This document shows, piece by piece, positions 46,754 to 58,644 of a stretch of DNA of 64,000 nucleotides. A model generated the notes under the pieces. The model did not search any database. It was not told the DNA's origin and worked only from the letters and a program-made list of their open reading frames with translations. Positions within the stretch are counted from its first letter, which is position 1. Each line of letters opens with the position of its first letter. The DNA is taken from positions 145,331 through 209,330 of the forward strand of contig MNCI01005010.1 of assembly GCA_015680685.1 (NCBI GenBank). Reading direction: 5' to 3'. A program made the translations under genes and the position numbers. The DNA comes from Gnetum montanum. Taxonomy: Eukaryota; Streptophyta; Gnetopsida; Gnetales; Gnetaceae.

Positions 46754-48489
46754 GTTCCATGCATCACGTACAATGATACAAGGTGTAACTATGTGAAAAA
46801 ACTCTAGTCTATGAAAAGAGCATCAATTTTCACATGTAGGTAGTGTGCAAATGAGCCAGATATTCAAAGGTACCTCTACACAACAACTACAAAAAAATAG
46901 GGCACCTAGTGGCTAATAGCTAATTCTAAGAGTAGCACAATTTGCATGAAACTAACTAAGAGCCTAACATGGACCTATGTCTAAACGTCTCCCCTAACTA
47001 AGGCTCTTTTTCACTTCTTTCTTCTTTTTTCTTCTCTATAAGAAATAATGATTGATTTTTGGGAGCACTCTTATGTCTCAAGGAGGTGGACTAATCTTAG
47101 AGTAGCGATGCACAGTCAATGAACGTGGTTGATTTGGTTTGGACAAAGGATGGATTTTATTATATCATTTAACCACAAAATTTACAAGGGACTTCATGTG
47201 ACCTTAATCAAGAACTCAATTGCACTTTCTCTCTCATCCATCTATACTTTGTATGACTCACCTCACTCTTATTTTCCATCTCCTTGTTTCATGCCTTGGT
47301 TTGATGTGCCTAAGTTCTTAGGTAGATTCTTCCAAGTTTTGGTCCTTAACTTTCATAATCATTAATCACCTATGGGATCCATGGGTTCATTAGGTTGAGG
47401 TTATGCAAGGGCAAAAAGGGAATGTGTCTCCTATGGGAAGGACCCACTTGCATATCTCTTAGTTGGGTTAGTTATGTACCTAATAATTAGACATTCCCTT
47501 AATACAAACATTCATGCACCCCATCCAATGCATCCAACTATGCGCTCCTTAAGGAAATTTCTTCAATGAACATATTCTTCATCGAATTTTTTAATTTTTG
47601 AGCTTTTCACAATTCTCTTTGATGATTCCATCAAGTTTTTGGCTTTTTTAGGACTCCATGGACCCCACTTCCATCAGAAAAATCCATGTATTTTATAAGA
47701 AATTCAAGTTGAAGAATGTTTCTTACATCCTTCATAAATAGGTACCCATCAACAAACCCCTTACGTATATGAGACCCTGTTGACATAACATAAAAATAGT
47801 ATTTATGTATTGATCCACACTTCAAATTTCTTACATTTCCTTTTAAACACCAAAGGAGTATTTGTAGTTTTCAGAGCCCAAAACCTTCCAGAAGCCATAT
47901 CTTCCTAACTATTTATCCAAATCACTCTGTTCTTCAACCTTGTAGCTAACAAAGGTAAGCTCTTAGTCTTGGGGGCCAAAAACCTAGAGTTTTTGAATTT
48001 TTGACAAAAAAATTTCCTAACTCTCACAAAGGTTTAACAAAGAAACCAACATGAAAACATCAAATTATAAAAATTAAACCCTTCCAACTAGCTCTGGTAA
48101 CACTTTGAACTAAAAAGTTAATAAAATAACCAATCTATCATGGTCCATCCTTAGCCTAAGTGTAACTAACTAACAAGATGAGGTATCAAAACATTATAAG
48201 TTATACCTTATATATACTAATCCTTGGATATGTTGTGGCCACAAATGGCACCAAAGGAGAAGCACACATAGGAAGGAGGACCATCATAGCTATGAGACAA
48301 ATGATCATGAATAGGAAGGGGCCAAGAATAGGCCCAAGAAGAACAAGCAACAAACCATGCTACAAAGCCTCTTAGGGAGCAGTCCAAAGTGCAATCTATC
48401 CATTAGATCCTAGAATAAGTAGTAGTGATTGAGCAATCCCACCAAGATGAGGCACTATCTTGATAAGAAAACCTTGAGGTGACCTTGAT
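46754..48489 (+). other. non-coding middle region of E1
   Basis: No protein motif found. Parts (about 46980-47460) resemble 62770-63240 in E2, such as the pyrimidine stretch with TTTCTTCTTTTTTCTTCTC and the GAAGGACCCA-type segment, so this non-coding block is a shared family feature. Confidence 0.5.
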
Positions 48490-51105
48490 AGAAGCCTTCC
48501 TCAAGTAGATAAAATCAAAGGAGGTTTAGAAAATAGTTCTCCAAGAGTTGAATTTTGGCTCTTTCTTGGAGCAAGCACCTCAAGAAGGACAAGATCAAAT
48601 AAAGACCTTTCCCATATGGTCCATCATCACTTTTAGCTGGGAGGGGTACATGAGAGAGATGTTCTTCTTTTGGAATAATAGGTAGACCAATTGAACAGTC
48701 AAGATCAAGGACATTTTAGTGTCCTACTCGGTGTAGGCCATTTTAGAGGCACTTGGGTTGCCAAAAATTGAAGCAAATCTTGCTAAAATTCCAATACATG
48801 AAGATCCTAGCATCAAAAGAGAATGGATACAATGGTGTTATGACATTGATCATAAGGAGTATGGTGCACTCACACCAATGGAGAGAATCTAGTACAAGAT
48901 TGCGGCCTTTCACCTCAATCCAATGGTGAGGCTAAGCAAGATCACTACCTTCTCCACCTATGAGTGTTCTCCTCTAAGCAGTAAATTCCCTGTCAACCTT
49001 CCACAACTAATCTATTTTTAGATAGAAAAGCACTTGAAGGAGAATGGACATGGAAGGAAGGGATTCGCCTTTCCATGCCTCATTAGAAAACTATGTCAGG
49101 GGGAGGGATAACCCACTATACAAACAACAAAGTTTAATGTGCTCCATCTTCTAACTAGATGGAGATGATGAAGGAAAAAGTCCCTATGAAAGTCATCCAA
49201 GAAGACGGGCAGCAACCACCACCCCCACTACCCACTCAACAAATGATGTCGGATATCGCTACAACTTCTCAATGGTTGCATAAATTCTAAGAATGGCTCT
49301 TGGGTGAGCAAGAGCAATAAGCATGAATGAGTGGTGATGATCCATCTATGTTCTAGCTAGCGATGAGTCATCTAAATGAAGTGGCTCATATACTTAGCCA
49401 AATGGAAGGAGGTGAACCAATATTTTTAGCTCAAAGAATGCAATCGTCTACAAGATCAAATCCTACCATCCAAGAGGTAACAGTATCCCTCTCACAATAG
49501 CATCAATTCCCAAAAATATCAGGGAATATTACTACTTTTTTAATGTGCTCAAAGGAGGATGAGGGGTAACAATTTTGGTGATGCAACACCAAGGGTAGGA
49601 GACAATAGTAGAGGTGGTTGCTAATAGAATTCTCAAAACTCTAAATGCACCTGTGACATCTATACCAGACATATCTATACTTAAAAGATGTGTAGATCTC
49701 TATAGGGATAGTAAGTAGCATGTTGAGCATAGCACAACATGAATAATTGTTGAATCAATTGGTGGGAAGTAGGCAATCGATTTCAAATGTCTTTGACATT
49801 TTGGAAAACATAACTACAACCTAGTCAAAGTTATTGGAAGTAAGGGGCAAAAAAATCATTTTTGAGAGGTAACTCAAAATAGCCAAACAGCTAAATGAAT
49901 GCTTGGCTATGAAGGTTGCCAAACTAAGAACCTAGATTGCTAACCATGCATTCCTCAACCTAGCACTAACAAAGGATGAATCTCTTGAACAACTTCACAC
50001 AAGATTAAAAGGGGTTGAGGATGTGATGGAGACAGCAGTGTTCTATCAATCCTTGGTAGAGGTCACTCAACATAAAATTTAGAAGGCCTTGGATAAAACT
50101 TTCCAAGAGAATGTACAATTGACCCTAGAGAATCATCACCTATGAAATGTTGATGCAAAAAAATAGGAGATGAAAGATTTCATCCATCAATAGCAAGAGT
50201 AGCTAGCTAGAGTGAACACTAAGCTAAGGAGATTGGTAGTGGAAAATAGAAACCCCTCCATAGAGGAGGTTTGTGCTCTTCAGCAAAAGACTACAATCAA
50301 GGTAGCCACTTGGAAATCAGAGGCTTTCAAATTTTAGAGAATCAAAAATCACTACAGAGATTAGGTTAGTCTATAGAAAGAAGTTAATGAAATACATATC
50401 TATTTGATGAAGGTAAAAGTAAATGAGACCCTCCAGCAACTCTAGCAAGGAAGAGAGATTTGGCAACCTATTATTGATGGGATAGATGCCTACAACAAAG
50501 TAGAGATCTGCATGAAGGAGTTGCAAATTGAGAAGATGACATAATACATGGAGCTCGCTAATCTCCGATATGCAAATTTGGCTATGCTAACTATTAGACA
50601 ACTACATTCTGAATTGGAGAAAAAGGTGGCCAAATTGTACTTGTTGTATGAGATAGAGTTGAAGCACCATAAGGACACCAAGAAGAAGCTTGTAATGGAA
50701 AATACATAACTCGAGGTTCTTAAGGAAAAGTTCACTAATCAAAGATCAACTACTAAGAACTTGGCCAAGAGGATGAACAACTACCAGGATTTGTAGAATG
50801 CACTTAGGACATTTGATATCAAATGCAAGTAATTCACCATCTAGTTTGTCAATGTGAAGGAGCTATTTCTAGTAATGCCTTGTCCATGGAATATCCCAAT
50901 TCTAGCCCACATTGGTGATGCTGCATGGACTATGAATGATCCCTAGATTGAGGAGAATATGATGGTATTATCCACTGCCTTTAACCTTCCACCAAAAGTG
51001 GTAGTTGTAGCAGGCTTTCCATGGCCACCCCAACCACCGCATGCACCCAAAGTAGGAGAAGGTCCATTGGAATCTCAGGAACCTCCACCACCTGTGACCA
51101 TTTGA
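48490..51105 (+). pseudogene. extra frame of E1: coiled-coil protein of unknown function
   Basis: A long sense-strand frame lies between protease and purine tract, broken by roughly 25 stops, most in CAA/CAG/CGA/TGG-like positions. The N-terminal part (48490-49120) reads WSIITFSWEGYMREMFFFWN, LEALGLPKIEANLAKIP, KREWIQWCYDIDHKEYGAL and RLSKITTFSTYECSPLSSKF. The middle (49760-50760) is Lys/Glu/Leu-rich with heptads (KLLEVRGKKIIFE, IAKQLNECLAMKVAKLRT, LHSELEKKVAKLYLLYEIEL), predicting a long coiled coil. The C-terminus is Pro-rich (FPWPPQPPHAPKV, EPPPPVTI) and ends at TGA 51103-51105. It is not RT, integrase or envelope-like. The position and style recall additional ORFs of plant Tat/Athila elements. 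E2 lacks it. Confidence 0.6.
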
Positions 51106-51330
51106 TCTTTTCAACCATATTCACATCATCATAGGATGTGTTATCCAATTTTTTAAGTCATGTTTTGGTGTTTAATTTTGTGCCCTAAACATCACAATTT
51201 TTTCATCAATGTCAATTTGTACACTTGAGCACTTAGTTTTTTTTTGTTAGTTTTTTTGTGTCATGTGTCAATCAATAATTCCATACCTTTAGAATGTTGT
51301 AAAGAACTTGAAAAAGAGTTTTCATTTAGT

Positions 51331-51340
51331 CATGGGGGTA
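51331..51340 (+). other. polypurine tract of E1
   Basis: CATGGGGGTA after AGTTTTCATTTAGT, just before the LTR start TGATGAAG. E2 has the same context at 63941-63965 (GAGTTTTCATTCAGTCATAAGGGTA). Confidence 0.75.
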
Positions 51341-52262
51341 TGATGAAGTGTCTTTAGTCAGTTGCATCAACAGGATGCCATCGACATAACCTTATCTATG
51401 GGATCCCATTGATGTAGGGTTTTCCACGTTGACGTGTACCCATCGACGTGGCACACTAGTAGGTCTATAAATATAACAACCCAAATATCTTAATGAAGAG
51501 TTAGAATTTCCATTGCTAGTAAAACACTTGTAGTTTGTTTCCATGAGAGATAGAATAATTTTCTAAGTGTCTGCAGCAAGAGTCAAGGACTGCATAGATC
51601 TTTATTCGAGCATCATTGTACCTAAGCACTACAATGTGTGTGGCAATAAAGATAAGCTTTTTTATAAACCTTACAGCACTTGGACTAGCGAGAAGAAAGC
51701 TAGTCCAAGTGCTGTAAGGTTTATCAAAAAGCTTTTTGATTTATTTATGCATTTATTATTCTCATTAAATAAGCTAAGATAATTAATACTTTAAGTAATT
51801 AATTAAATAAGCTAACTAGACTAGCATACATAAGTATGACCACTTCGAGCATATGTATAACACTTGGTAATCCTAGTAGTACCTAATGCTTGGTTGCTTA
51901 GTAATGTTATATGTCTTCAAGATGTGTATGCAAAGTGGGATCGTATGCTTATGTTAGAATAGTTAGTTATTAATTAACAATTAAATTAGTTGAATTCGTT
52001 AATCAATTTATTCTCAATCTATTACCAACCTTAGGCAAACAAAATATAAAATAATAAAAATCATATGCCTCACTTACACTTAGCCATACAACTAACCCCA
52101 TAAGTGTAGTTGGGAAGATAACAATTGTTCCACAATTAGATTCACCTTCTAGATTGAATCTTGTATATGAGAACACTAGGAATCTGCAAAATTTGACCGA
52201 ATCACACATGAATGTCTTAGTGCTTCATATGGTTGGGCATAGGGGTACCTCACCGCTCATCA
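51341..52262 (+). repeat. 3' LTR of element E1
   Basis: Starts TGATGAAGTGTC and ends CGCTCATCA. TATA at 51466-51473; likely poly(A) signal AATAAAG near 51645. It contains a 36-bp near-perfect hairpin (51654-51734) absent from the other family LTRs, and an imperfect palindrome (51424-51451) 15 bp upstream of the TATA. Confidence 0.85.
51654..51734 (+). repeat. inverted duplication (hairpin) in the E1 3' LTR
   Basis: Arms 51654-51689 and 51699-51734 are reverse complements at 35 of 36 positions, with a 9-nt loop GAGAAGAAA. The other LTRs read straight from GGACTAGC to the TCAATGATTTATTTATGC part, so the right arm plus loop is an insertion. Confidence 0.97.
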
Positions 52263-52620
52263 TATTGATATTTACTCATGTGATAAGATATAGTTAGTGT
52301 TCTTGCCTTGTTCATCCATTTATATTGATAAGGTAAATAAATGCTAGAGATATCTTTTGTTAGGGGATGCGTAAGTCTCAATTTATATTATGTGGATTCT
52401 AGTATATATTTATTTAAATACATGCATTTCTATAAATCATGTTTAATAATGGATTTTATATTCATGTGCTTATGTATGTATGTAAATATATATTTTATTT
52501 ATTTACTTATGTATGTAAATATCATATCTTTAATTTCTGTTTCATATTATATTTATCTTTCATTCATATTATTCTTGAATTTCATGTATTATATTATTCA
52601 TATTATATTTAATTTCTCCC

Positions 52621-52638
52621 TCTCTCTCTCTCTCTCTC
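52621..52638 (+). repeat. (CT)n microsatellite
   Basis: Nine perfect TC dinucleotides, preceded by TCTCCC. Confidence 0.95.
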
Positions 52639-54307
52639 GTTTGTTTTTTATTACCATCATCAAGGGTCTAGGGGTTAGACTAACATAATGTCTTCTTTGC
52701 CAAAGTTAGATAGGAAGGGTATTATAAGCATATTACAAGTAAAACCAATGTTACAATCATAAAGTACAGTGTATGTTGATCAAGGATTCAAAGAGGGTTT
52801 TCCTAAGTTTCTATAGTAAGTTTACAAAGGTTTTCTTTAGAGGATTTGCATAGGATTTTTGCAAAGATTTGTAAATAGTTTTCAAAGGTTTTTTTCTTAG
52901 TAATTGGAGAGGGGTTTTAGCATAGAGGGTTTTTAATAACATTGGATTCTTAGAGGGTTTGACAAGGAATTTTTAGATACTTTTATAAAAAAATGTTTAT
53001 TTTTATTGGTTCAGTTTTAAGAAGAAAAATTGATATAAGAGGAAAATATGCATTTCAATTGAGGAAATAATATTTGAAAGGTATGTCACTACCACTTATT
53101 TCTATAAAATAAAGCTATTATTAGATGGATTGATGCATTGTATACTTTGGAACAAGTGTGATAGATAATAATAACTTGAAATATTTACTTTTCCATTTTT
53201 TTTATTTTTTTACAAACCTTTTGATTTTCAAATGTATGTCACCCTAGGATCTTGATATTCTTTTGTAGGATATTAATTTTTTAAGATGAATATATGGATT
53301 TTTCATTATTAGAGCCATGGATGTATTTCATAATCAAAGAATGAATTTCAAGAGTTTACATGTAGATGGATTTTAGGACATGATTTGGATGTTAATCTTT
53401 AAAGCCTTCTCTTAAAGCATCATATTTTGAAACCATTAGAATTTTTCTTGTCTATTACATATTGAAATTAATTGTAGATAAATACATGAAATTACTTACA
53501 AGGTACGAATTAATTAATTAGAAATCCATATTTATATGAAATACTTATTATTCAAAATTAATAATTGGAGATCCTTAATACATCAAGTATGAAACCTCAT
53601 AATCCGTTAAGTATACTTGAAGAAATCATAAATAATAAACACTTTACAATATCCATGTAAGATTACACCAACATCTTAAATACAAGTTCTTTGTGCACAA
53701 AGTTACATAAGGCACAAAAATATGATCATAATGATTATTTACAAATTCATAGCTTGTCCAAATATAAAACAAAACATGATTATTCATCCATAATGCATCA
53801 TATAGATCACCATCACTTTCACTATGCCCTTCAATCCACTATCCATACTGTCATCTAGAATTTTATCCAAGTCTTTAACTATAGTATGCATGAGACACAT
53901 GCAAGAAGGGCTAGAACATTTTCATTATAGAGAAAATCATCTTGGTACCACTTGGAATGAAGATGGAAGATGGGGCTAATGTTGTAAAGAATAATATTAG
54001 AACCAACAAAACAAATGATTAATAATGTCATTAATAGAAACCATTAATAATTACCATAAATACATTAATCTACTTTTAGACCATGATTTTCTCTATCCAT
54101 GAATTTTCCTTGAGGTTTCCAACATCAAATGTTTCAAATAATTATAAGGTTGATACTAACTTAAAGTAGCCATCAAGACCTATTTAGTGTGTAATCTAAT
54201 TTATCTGGATCAACCCTTATGAATTTCTAACTATTAGAGTTTTCTTATGATGATTTTTAATGTTATAGCTACTATAGGTTCTACTCCTTATTACCACTCT
54301 AATAACG

Positions 54308-54545
54308 TCTAATACTAACTACATTACCACTAGGTTGAGGGGCCAATTTAGAGGTCAATATACATGACTAGTCAATCATTTCCATACTAGTTGCCTTGCT
54401 AAAAATTATGTTAGTTAATGAAAGACTATTGATACTAATTACATTGCTGCTAAGTTGATGAGCTAATACTAAAGTCAATTTTCATGACTGACCATCCAAT
54501 ATTTGTATTCTAATAGCTATTTTCTAGCTTTCTGAATCCTTGAAT
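54308..54545 (+). repeat. ~121-bp two-copy repeat
   Basis: 54311-54390 and 54431-54510 share AATACTAACTACATTACCACTA (one copy GATACTAATTACATTGCTGC), GTTGA-GGGC-AAT, AGTCAAT and CATGACTG words at a spacing of about 120 bp. Old, diverged duplication. Confidence 0.65.
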
Positions 54546-55151
54546 GTGTCCATACACACTTGACTTATATGCTAGCTATCATTATCTAAATTTTCTATTT
54601 TGCCAAATGTTGTGCATGCCACATTACTTTATAAAACATGAAAGAAATTTTCTGTAACTTTTGTCCTAACTCCTAGATCCATCACAACTTAGACTGTAAT
54701 ATTCAAAGATGTCAAAGAAGTTAAAATGAAAAATAAGAAATTACAAAAATTATAAATTATGATAATCAGAATAACAAATAAGGGTTAGAATAATAGAAGA
54801 AAAAGAAATAAGAAGATAGCTCTAGAAAGGGATGAGATTTATAAAGACATGATGAAGAAAAGAATAATTCATCTACCTTAATAGAATAGATAAAAATGAA
54901 GCTTTATCAAGTAGAAACAAGTTTAGATCTAGAATCTCCAAGAGATCTACTATGCATAGTTACAAGTAAGAGAGAAAAAGAGATCCACAATTGATTTTTT
55001 GAGAGCTAGTTTTACTAGGTATTTATATACATAACATAATGTAATACCCTACTAACTAGGCTTAGGTTGGAAAGGTATTATGTAAAAAATTTAACAATGT
55101 ACAAAGAAAAGAAAGTAAAAGTTAAGAAAAATATAAGATGATAAAGAAAAT

Positions 55152-55318
55152 GAGCTGTTAGCCTAGTGGTAATAGCTTTGATTTAAAATCTTCAAATCAT
55201 GAGTTTGATTTTGGTGGGCAATGCTAGGTTATAAAGTTTGAATGGGACTATATATCTTGGGGTGTACTTATAGAACAATTATTTCAAGGTTTCAACACAC
55301 ACACAACCCCCACCCCAT
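55152..55318 (+). mobile_element. tRNA-derived SINE, copy 2
   Basis: A-box-like TAGCCTAGTGG at 55159-55169 and B-box-like GAGTTTGATTTTG at 55201-55213, then GGTGGGCAATGCTAGG, a TATATCTTGGGGTGTAC segment and an ACACACACAACCCCCACCCC tail. Shares head and body words with 9499-9620. No tRNA fold with paired arms. Confidence 0.7.
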
Positions 55319-57794
55319 ACCTTAAAAAATGTAGGATGCAAAGAAAATATGACAAGAAAAGTAGGATGCATTAGTAGCTAGATAGCCATACATGGAGGTA
55401 GCTACAAGTAAAGATTTAGCACCAAAAACATACAAAAGTATCAAAAATAATGCAATGATCAAATTCCAAAACTTAACAAAAATACCATAATTTCCAAAAG
55501 ATTCCACCACCATCACAAAACCTAACAAATATCAAAACTAAATAAATGATACTTATTGTAAAAGAACGCTTGCATAAGCTTATGATATTCATTAAGGAAA
55601 ACAATCCACATAGGCACAAAAAAAAGTTAGAATACTCATCAAGAAAGGAAACCCATATAAGTATTTCTCACCAACAATTTAACTCTAAATAATTACAAAT
55701 ATTAAATATAACATATGTATATGCAAAAAAAAACTCTTTAATGGTGAGGAAGATTTCCAAATCACTTAATAAACCCAATAAGGGTTTTAAGCCAAAAGAG
55801 GTTGCTACCATATATGGATCTAAGATTGCTAAAAATGGAAAGTTGAGATTCTAAGGAATGACTGAATTGTAGAAAATCATAAACGAAAATATAAGATCCT
55901 AAAGTTTGTTTTAAGCTTCTAAAATTCTGAAAACATGATCACTTTCTATTTTTAGACTTTGAGACATTCCCTAAAAGCCCTAGAAACTATGTTTAGGCCA
56001 TTTTTGCAATTTTCAAGATCTAAAAGATATGGTTTCTTTTAAATAATTTTTTTCTTATCATATGTGGCATCAAGATATGGTGTAAAAATTTGTCACAACC
56101 TCCATCATGACCTTATGATGGAGTCATGATGAACTAGGAAGGTATCCTTAACATTTCCACTAATATGTTGAACATTTTGTTTTTTTGGATCATCACCATC
56201 TAGAGTTTTATTTGGTCTCAAAAACATGACTTATTACTTAAAACACTATTTCTATAGTTCAATAATTCTATAGATTTAAAATGGGGTAAAAAACATCTCA
56301 ACAAAGCCAAAATATTTTCTAACATCTCATGAATAAGAATAATCATTATAGAAATGCTAAATTTTAGAAAACCTGCATAGAATAACTTAATTAATATATA
56401 GTAATTTTATCAATTTGTTGCTAAATAAATTGAGATAGAATAAAAATAAATGTGTACATAACCAACGCTTCAAAAATTCAAAAGGAGAGTAAAGTACCAA
56501 ATTTTCCCTACCTAAAGAATAGAACTATAATTAGAAATATTTATGTGACTAGAATATTTCAAACAAGCTTCAAATCCTAGGAAAAACTAAATATCAATGA
56601 TGGAATCTACACAAATCCTACAACAAGATCTAAAATGAAGCATTCACTAGGATCCTAGATGATACTACTAATCTAGATCTAGCTTCTTTTCAAACTAGGA
56701 AGATCTCCCTCTTTGATTCTATCTCTAAGATATTGACACTACAATTAGATAATTTCTAATGAAAAGGTTACTAATTATTTATGCTCATAAGGGTATGACA
56801 TGGTTAGGAAAAAAGGATAATTCTATTAGGAAAAATAAATTTTTAAAAGAAAATGTAACTAATATTAATATATAAAATTAATAAAAAATTTATTTTGACA
56901 TGGATTTTTACTAAATGTTGGCCTAATAGATACCCCCTTATGGGTTAGCTAATAGCTATGTCTATGACCAATTTTAATAATGAGGTCTAAGGTCCAAACA
57001 TAACTAACCAAGGTAATACCACAAGACTCTAAACTATAAGAAAAAATAAATTCAAACCTAAAAATAAATTTATATTCTTTACAAAAATTATTTTTACTAA
57101 TAGACACAAAGTAGTCCAAACAAGCATACTATAAAGTTGTAGTACCCCATGTGCTAATGACCCATTCAGTACCTAATACATGCTGATTCAAAGCTTTAGC
57201 TAAGGGTTAGCATACATATGCTAAATTAAAATGCTAAAATGCTAAAATTAAACTATAAAAATATAAAAATACATTAAAAACATTAGAATCATCTAAAATG
57301 GATTATTGCAAAGCACATAGGTTTGGAAATACAAAATAAAAAGATTGTCAAATTAGAAAAAGGTTGTAAACACAAGACATAGGCTCAAAATAAGACATCT
57401 AGGGTTAAAATCATAAGCATACCAAGGGTAATAGACATCTAAGATAGAGGTGTTATACTATCTCCTTCTTAAAAATATTTCTTTGGAAGCTCTCAAGGTG
57501 TAACATATACAGATCTTTTTAAACTTCTTTCACATCTCAAAATTTGCCAAAGATAAATTATAATAATATCACTTAAATATGTGAGAAACAAAACTTAATT
57601 TTTGTAATAGATTCTTAAACGACATAAATGGTTATCAAGCCATAATAAAATATATCACCTAGAAACTTAATTACTTTGAATTTACTTTAGAATCCATGTT
57701 ATACATAAATGTCCACTTAGGCCTCCTTATAACAAAAATCAAACTTTAATGAAAATTTTACTTTCATGGCTCAAATACAAATCCATAACATGAC
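55319..57794 (+). other. unassigned AT-rich region
   Basis: No coding, LTR or RNA features recognised. The 68-codon minus frame at 55322-55528 has no motif. Confidence 0.45.
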
Positions 57795-58529
57795 TGATGA
57801 GCCATGATATCGTGTACACGATATCGCGTCGACCCCTGTGATATCATGTACATGATATCATGGCCCACCGTCATGTCTATAAATAAGAGGCGGCTTTCCC
57901 TTGTTCACTCATCTAGATCTAGACCCTTAGCCAATCTATAGCAGTTTTACCATCCCAGAGTTAGAATAAAATCCATGTGCCTACAGTAGGAGTCTTAAAG
58001 TGAACAAATCTTTATTCAAGCAAATTGTACCTGAGCACACATTTGTGTACAGCAATAAAGATGAACTTTCTGATAAACCTTGTAGCATATGGACTAAGCT
58101 AAATAGGATTTAATTATTGTTAAATGTTTAAATTCTTTCCTAGATAATTAATCTCTCTTAACCCTTGACTCTCCTAGTTAAGTGCATTCAATACGACCAC
58201 TTCGAGCACATGTGTAACACTTGGTAACCTAGTAACGAGTATCGTTTGGTAATCCTAGTAGTGTTGCATTGGAATTTAGTTATTTAGTTCTCTTCACCTT
58301 TCCCTACTAGCATAGGCGTTAAAAAGATCAAAGATATAAAAATCATATACATCAAGCTTACTTAACCATACAACCATGACAATACAAGTAAGTTTGGGAA
58401 GACAGTGATTGATTAACCTTAAGTGTTCCATTAAGGTGCATAAGCACTTAGTCCTTGGAGTTCAACCAGATCGCCCATGAGACACTCATATTCATATGGT
58501 TGAGTGTAGGGGTACCTCGTCACTTATCA
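57795..58529 (+). repeat. 5' LTR of element E2
   Basis: Starts TGATGAGCC and ends CACTTATCA. Two palindromes (57806-57825 and 57839-57860) precede TATAAATA at 57878-57885. It shares AATAAAGATGAAC (58043), the CGACCACTTCGAGCA word (58195) and the ATATGGTTGAGTGTAGGGGTACC end with E1. Confidence 0.9.
57806..57860 (+). promoter_or_regulatory. double palindrome in the E2 promoter region
   Basis: 57806-57825 is a perfect 20-bp palindrome (GATATCGTGTACACGATATC) and 57839-57860 a perfect 22-bp palindrome with core GATATCATGTACATGATATC. They differ only by CG versus CA/TG steps, as expected if one copy lost methylated CpGs. They end 18 bp before the TATA box. Confidence 0.9.
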
Positions 58530-58548
58530 TTGGCGTTGTTGTCAAGGA
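58530..58548 (+). other. primer binding site of E2
   Basis: TTGGCGTTGTTGTCAAGGA directly follows the LTR. It differs from the tRNA-Asp site TGGCGCCGTTGCCGGGGA only by C->T and G->A transitions. Confidence 0.85.
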
Positions 58549-58644
58549 CTTAGTTTTTTGTGCGCTACGTAGAACATAGGAAATCATTCATATCGTTGGG
58601 AGCTAGAAGGAACCCTTAGGATTAATCAAGAGAAAAATAAGATA

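Larger units (their letters stand above)
42608..52262 (+). mobile_element. Gypsy element E1: gag-protease plus extra frame, no RT
   Basis: LTR-like ends at about 42608-43683 and 51341-52262, a tRNA-Asp-type primer site, decayed gag (43880-46150), protease (46340-46753), about 1.4 kb of non-coding DNA, an additional long broken frame (48490-51105) and a purine tract. No RT, RNase H or integrase motif was found in the 4.6 kb after the protease. The LTRs agree well from the TATA box rightwards but not in U3, so the left end is uncertain, or the element is a recombinant. Same family as E2 and the solo LTR. Confidence 0.8.
52263..55151 (+). other. unassigned region between E1 and the SINE
   Basis: AT-rich, with a (CT)n tract and one two-copy repeat. 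A 115-codon hydrophobic frame at 52341-52688 reflects T-rich composition (runs of Phe, Ile, Tyr, Leu and a Ser-Leu repeat from the (CT)n) and has no recognisable family. Confidence 0.4.

Noticed and set aside
52341-52688. 115-codon hydrophobic frame that could pass for a membrane protein
   Set aside because: T-rich low-complexity DNA including a (CT)n tract; no family resemblance.
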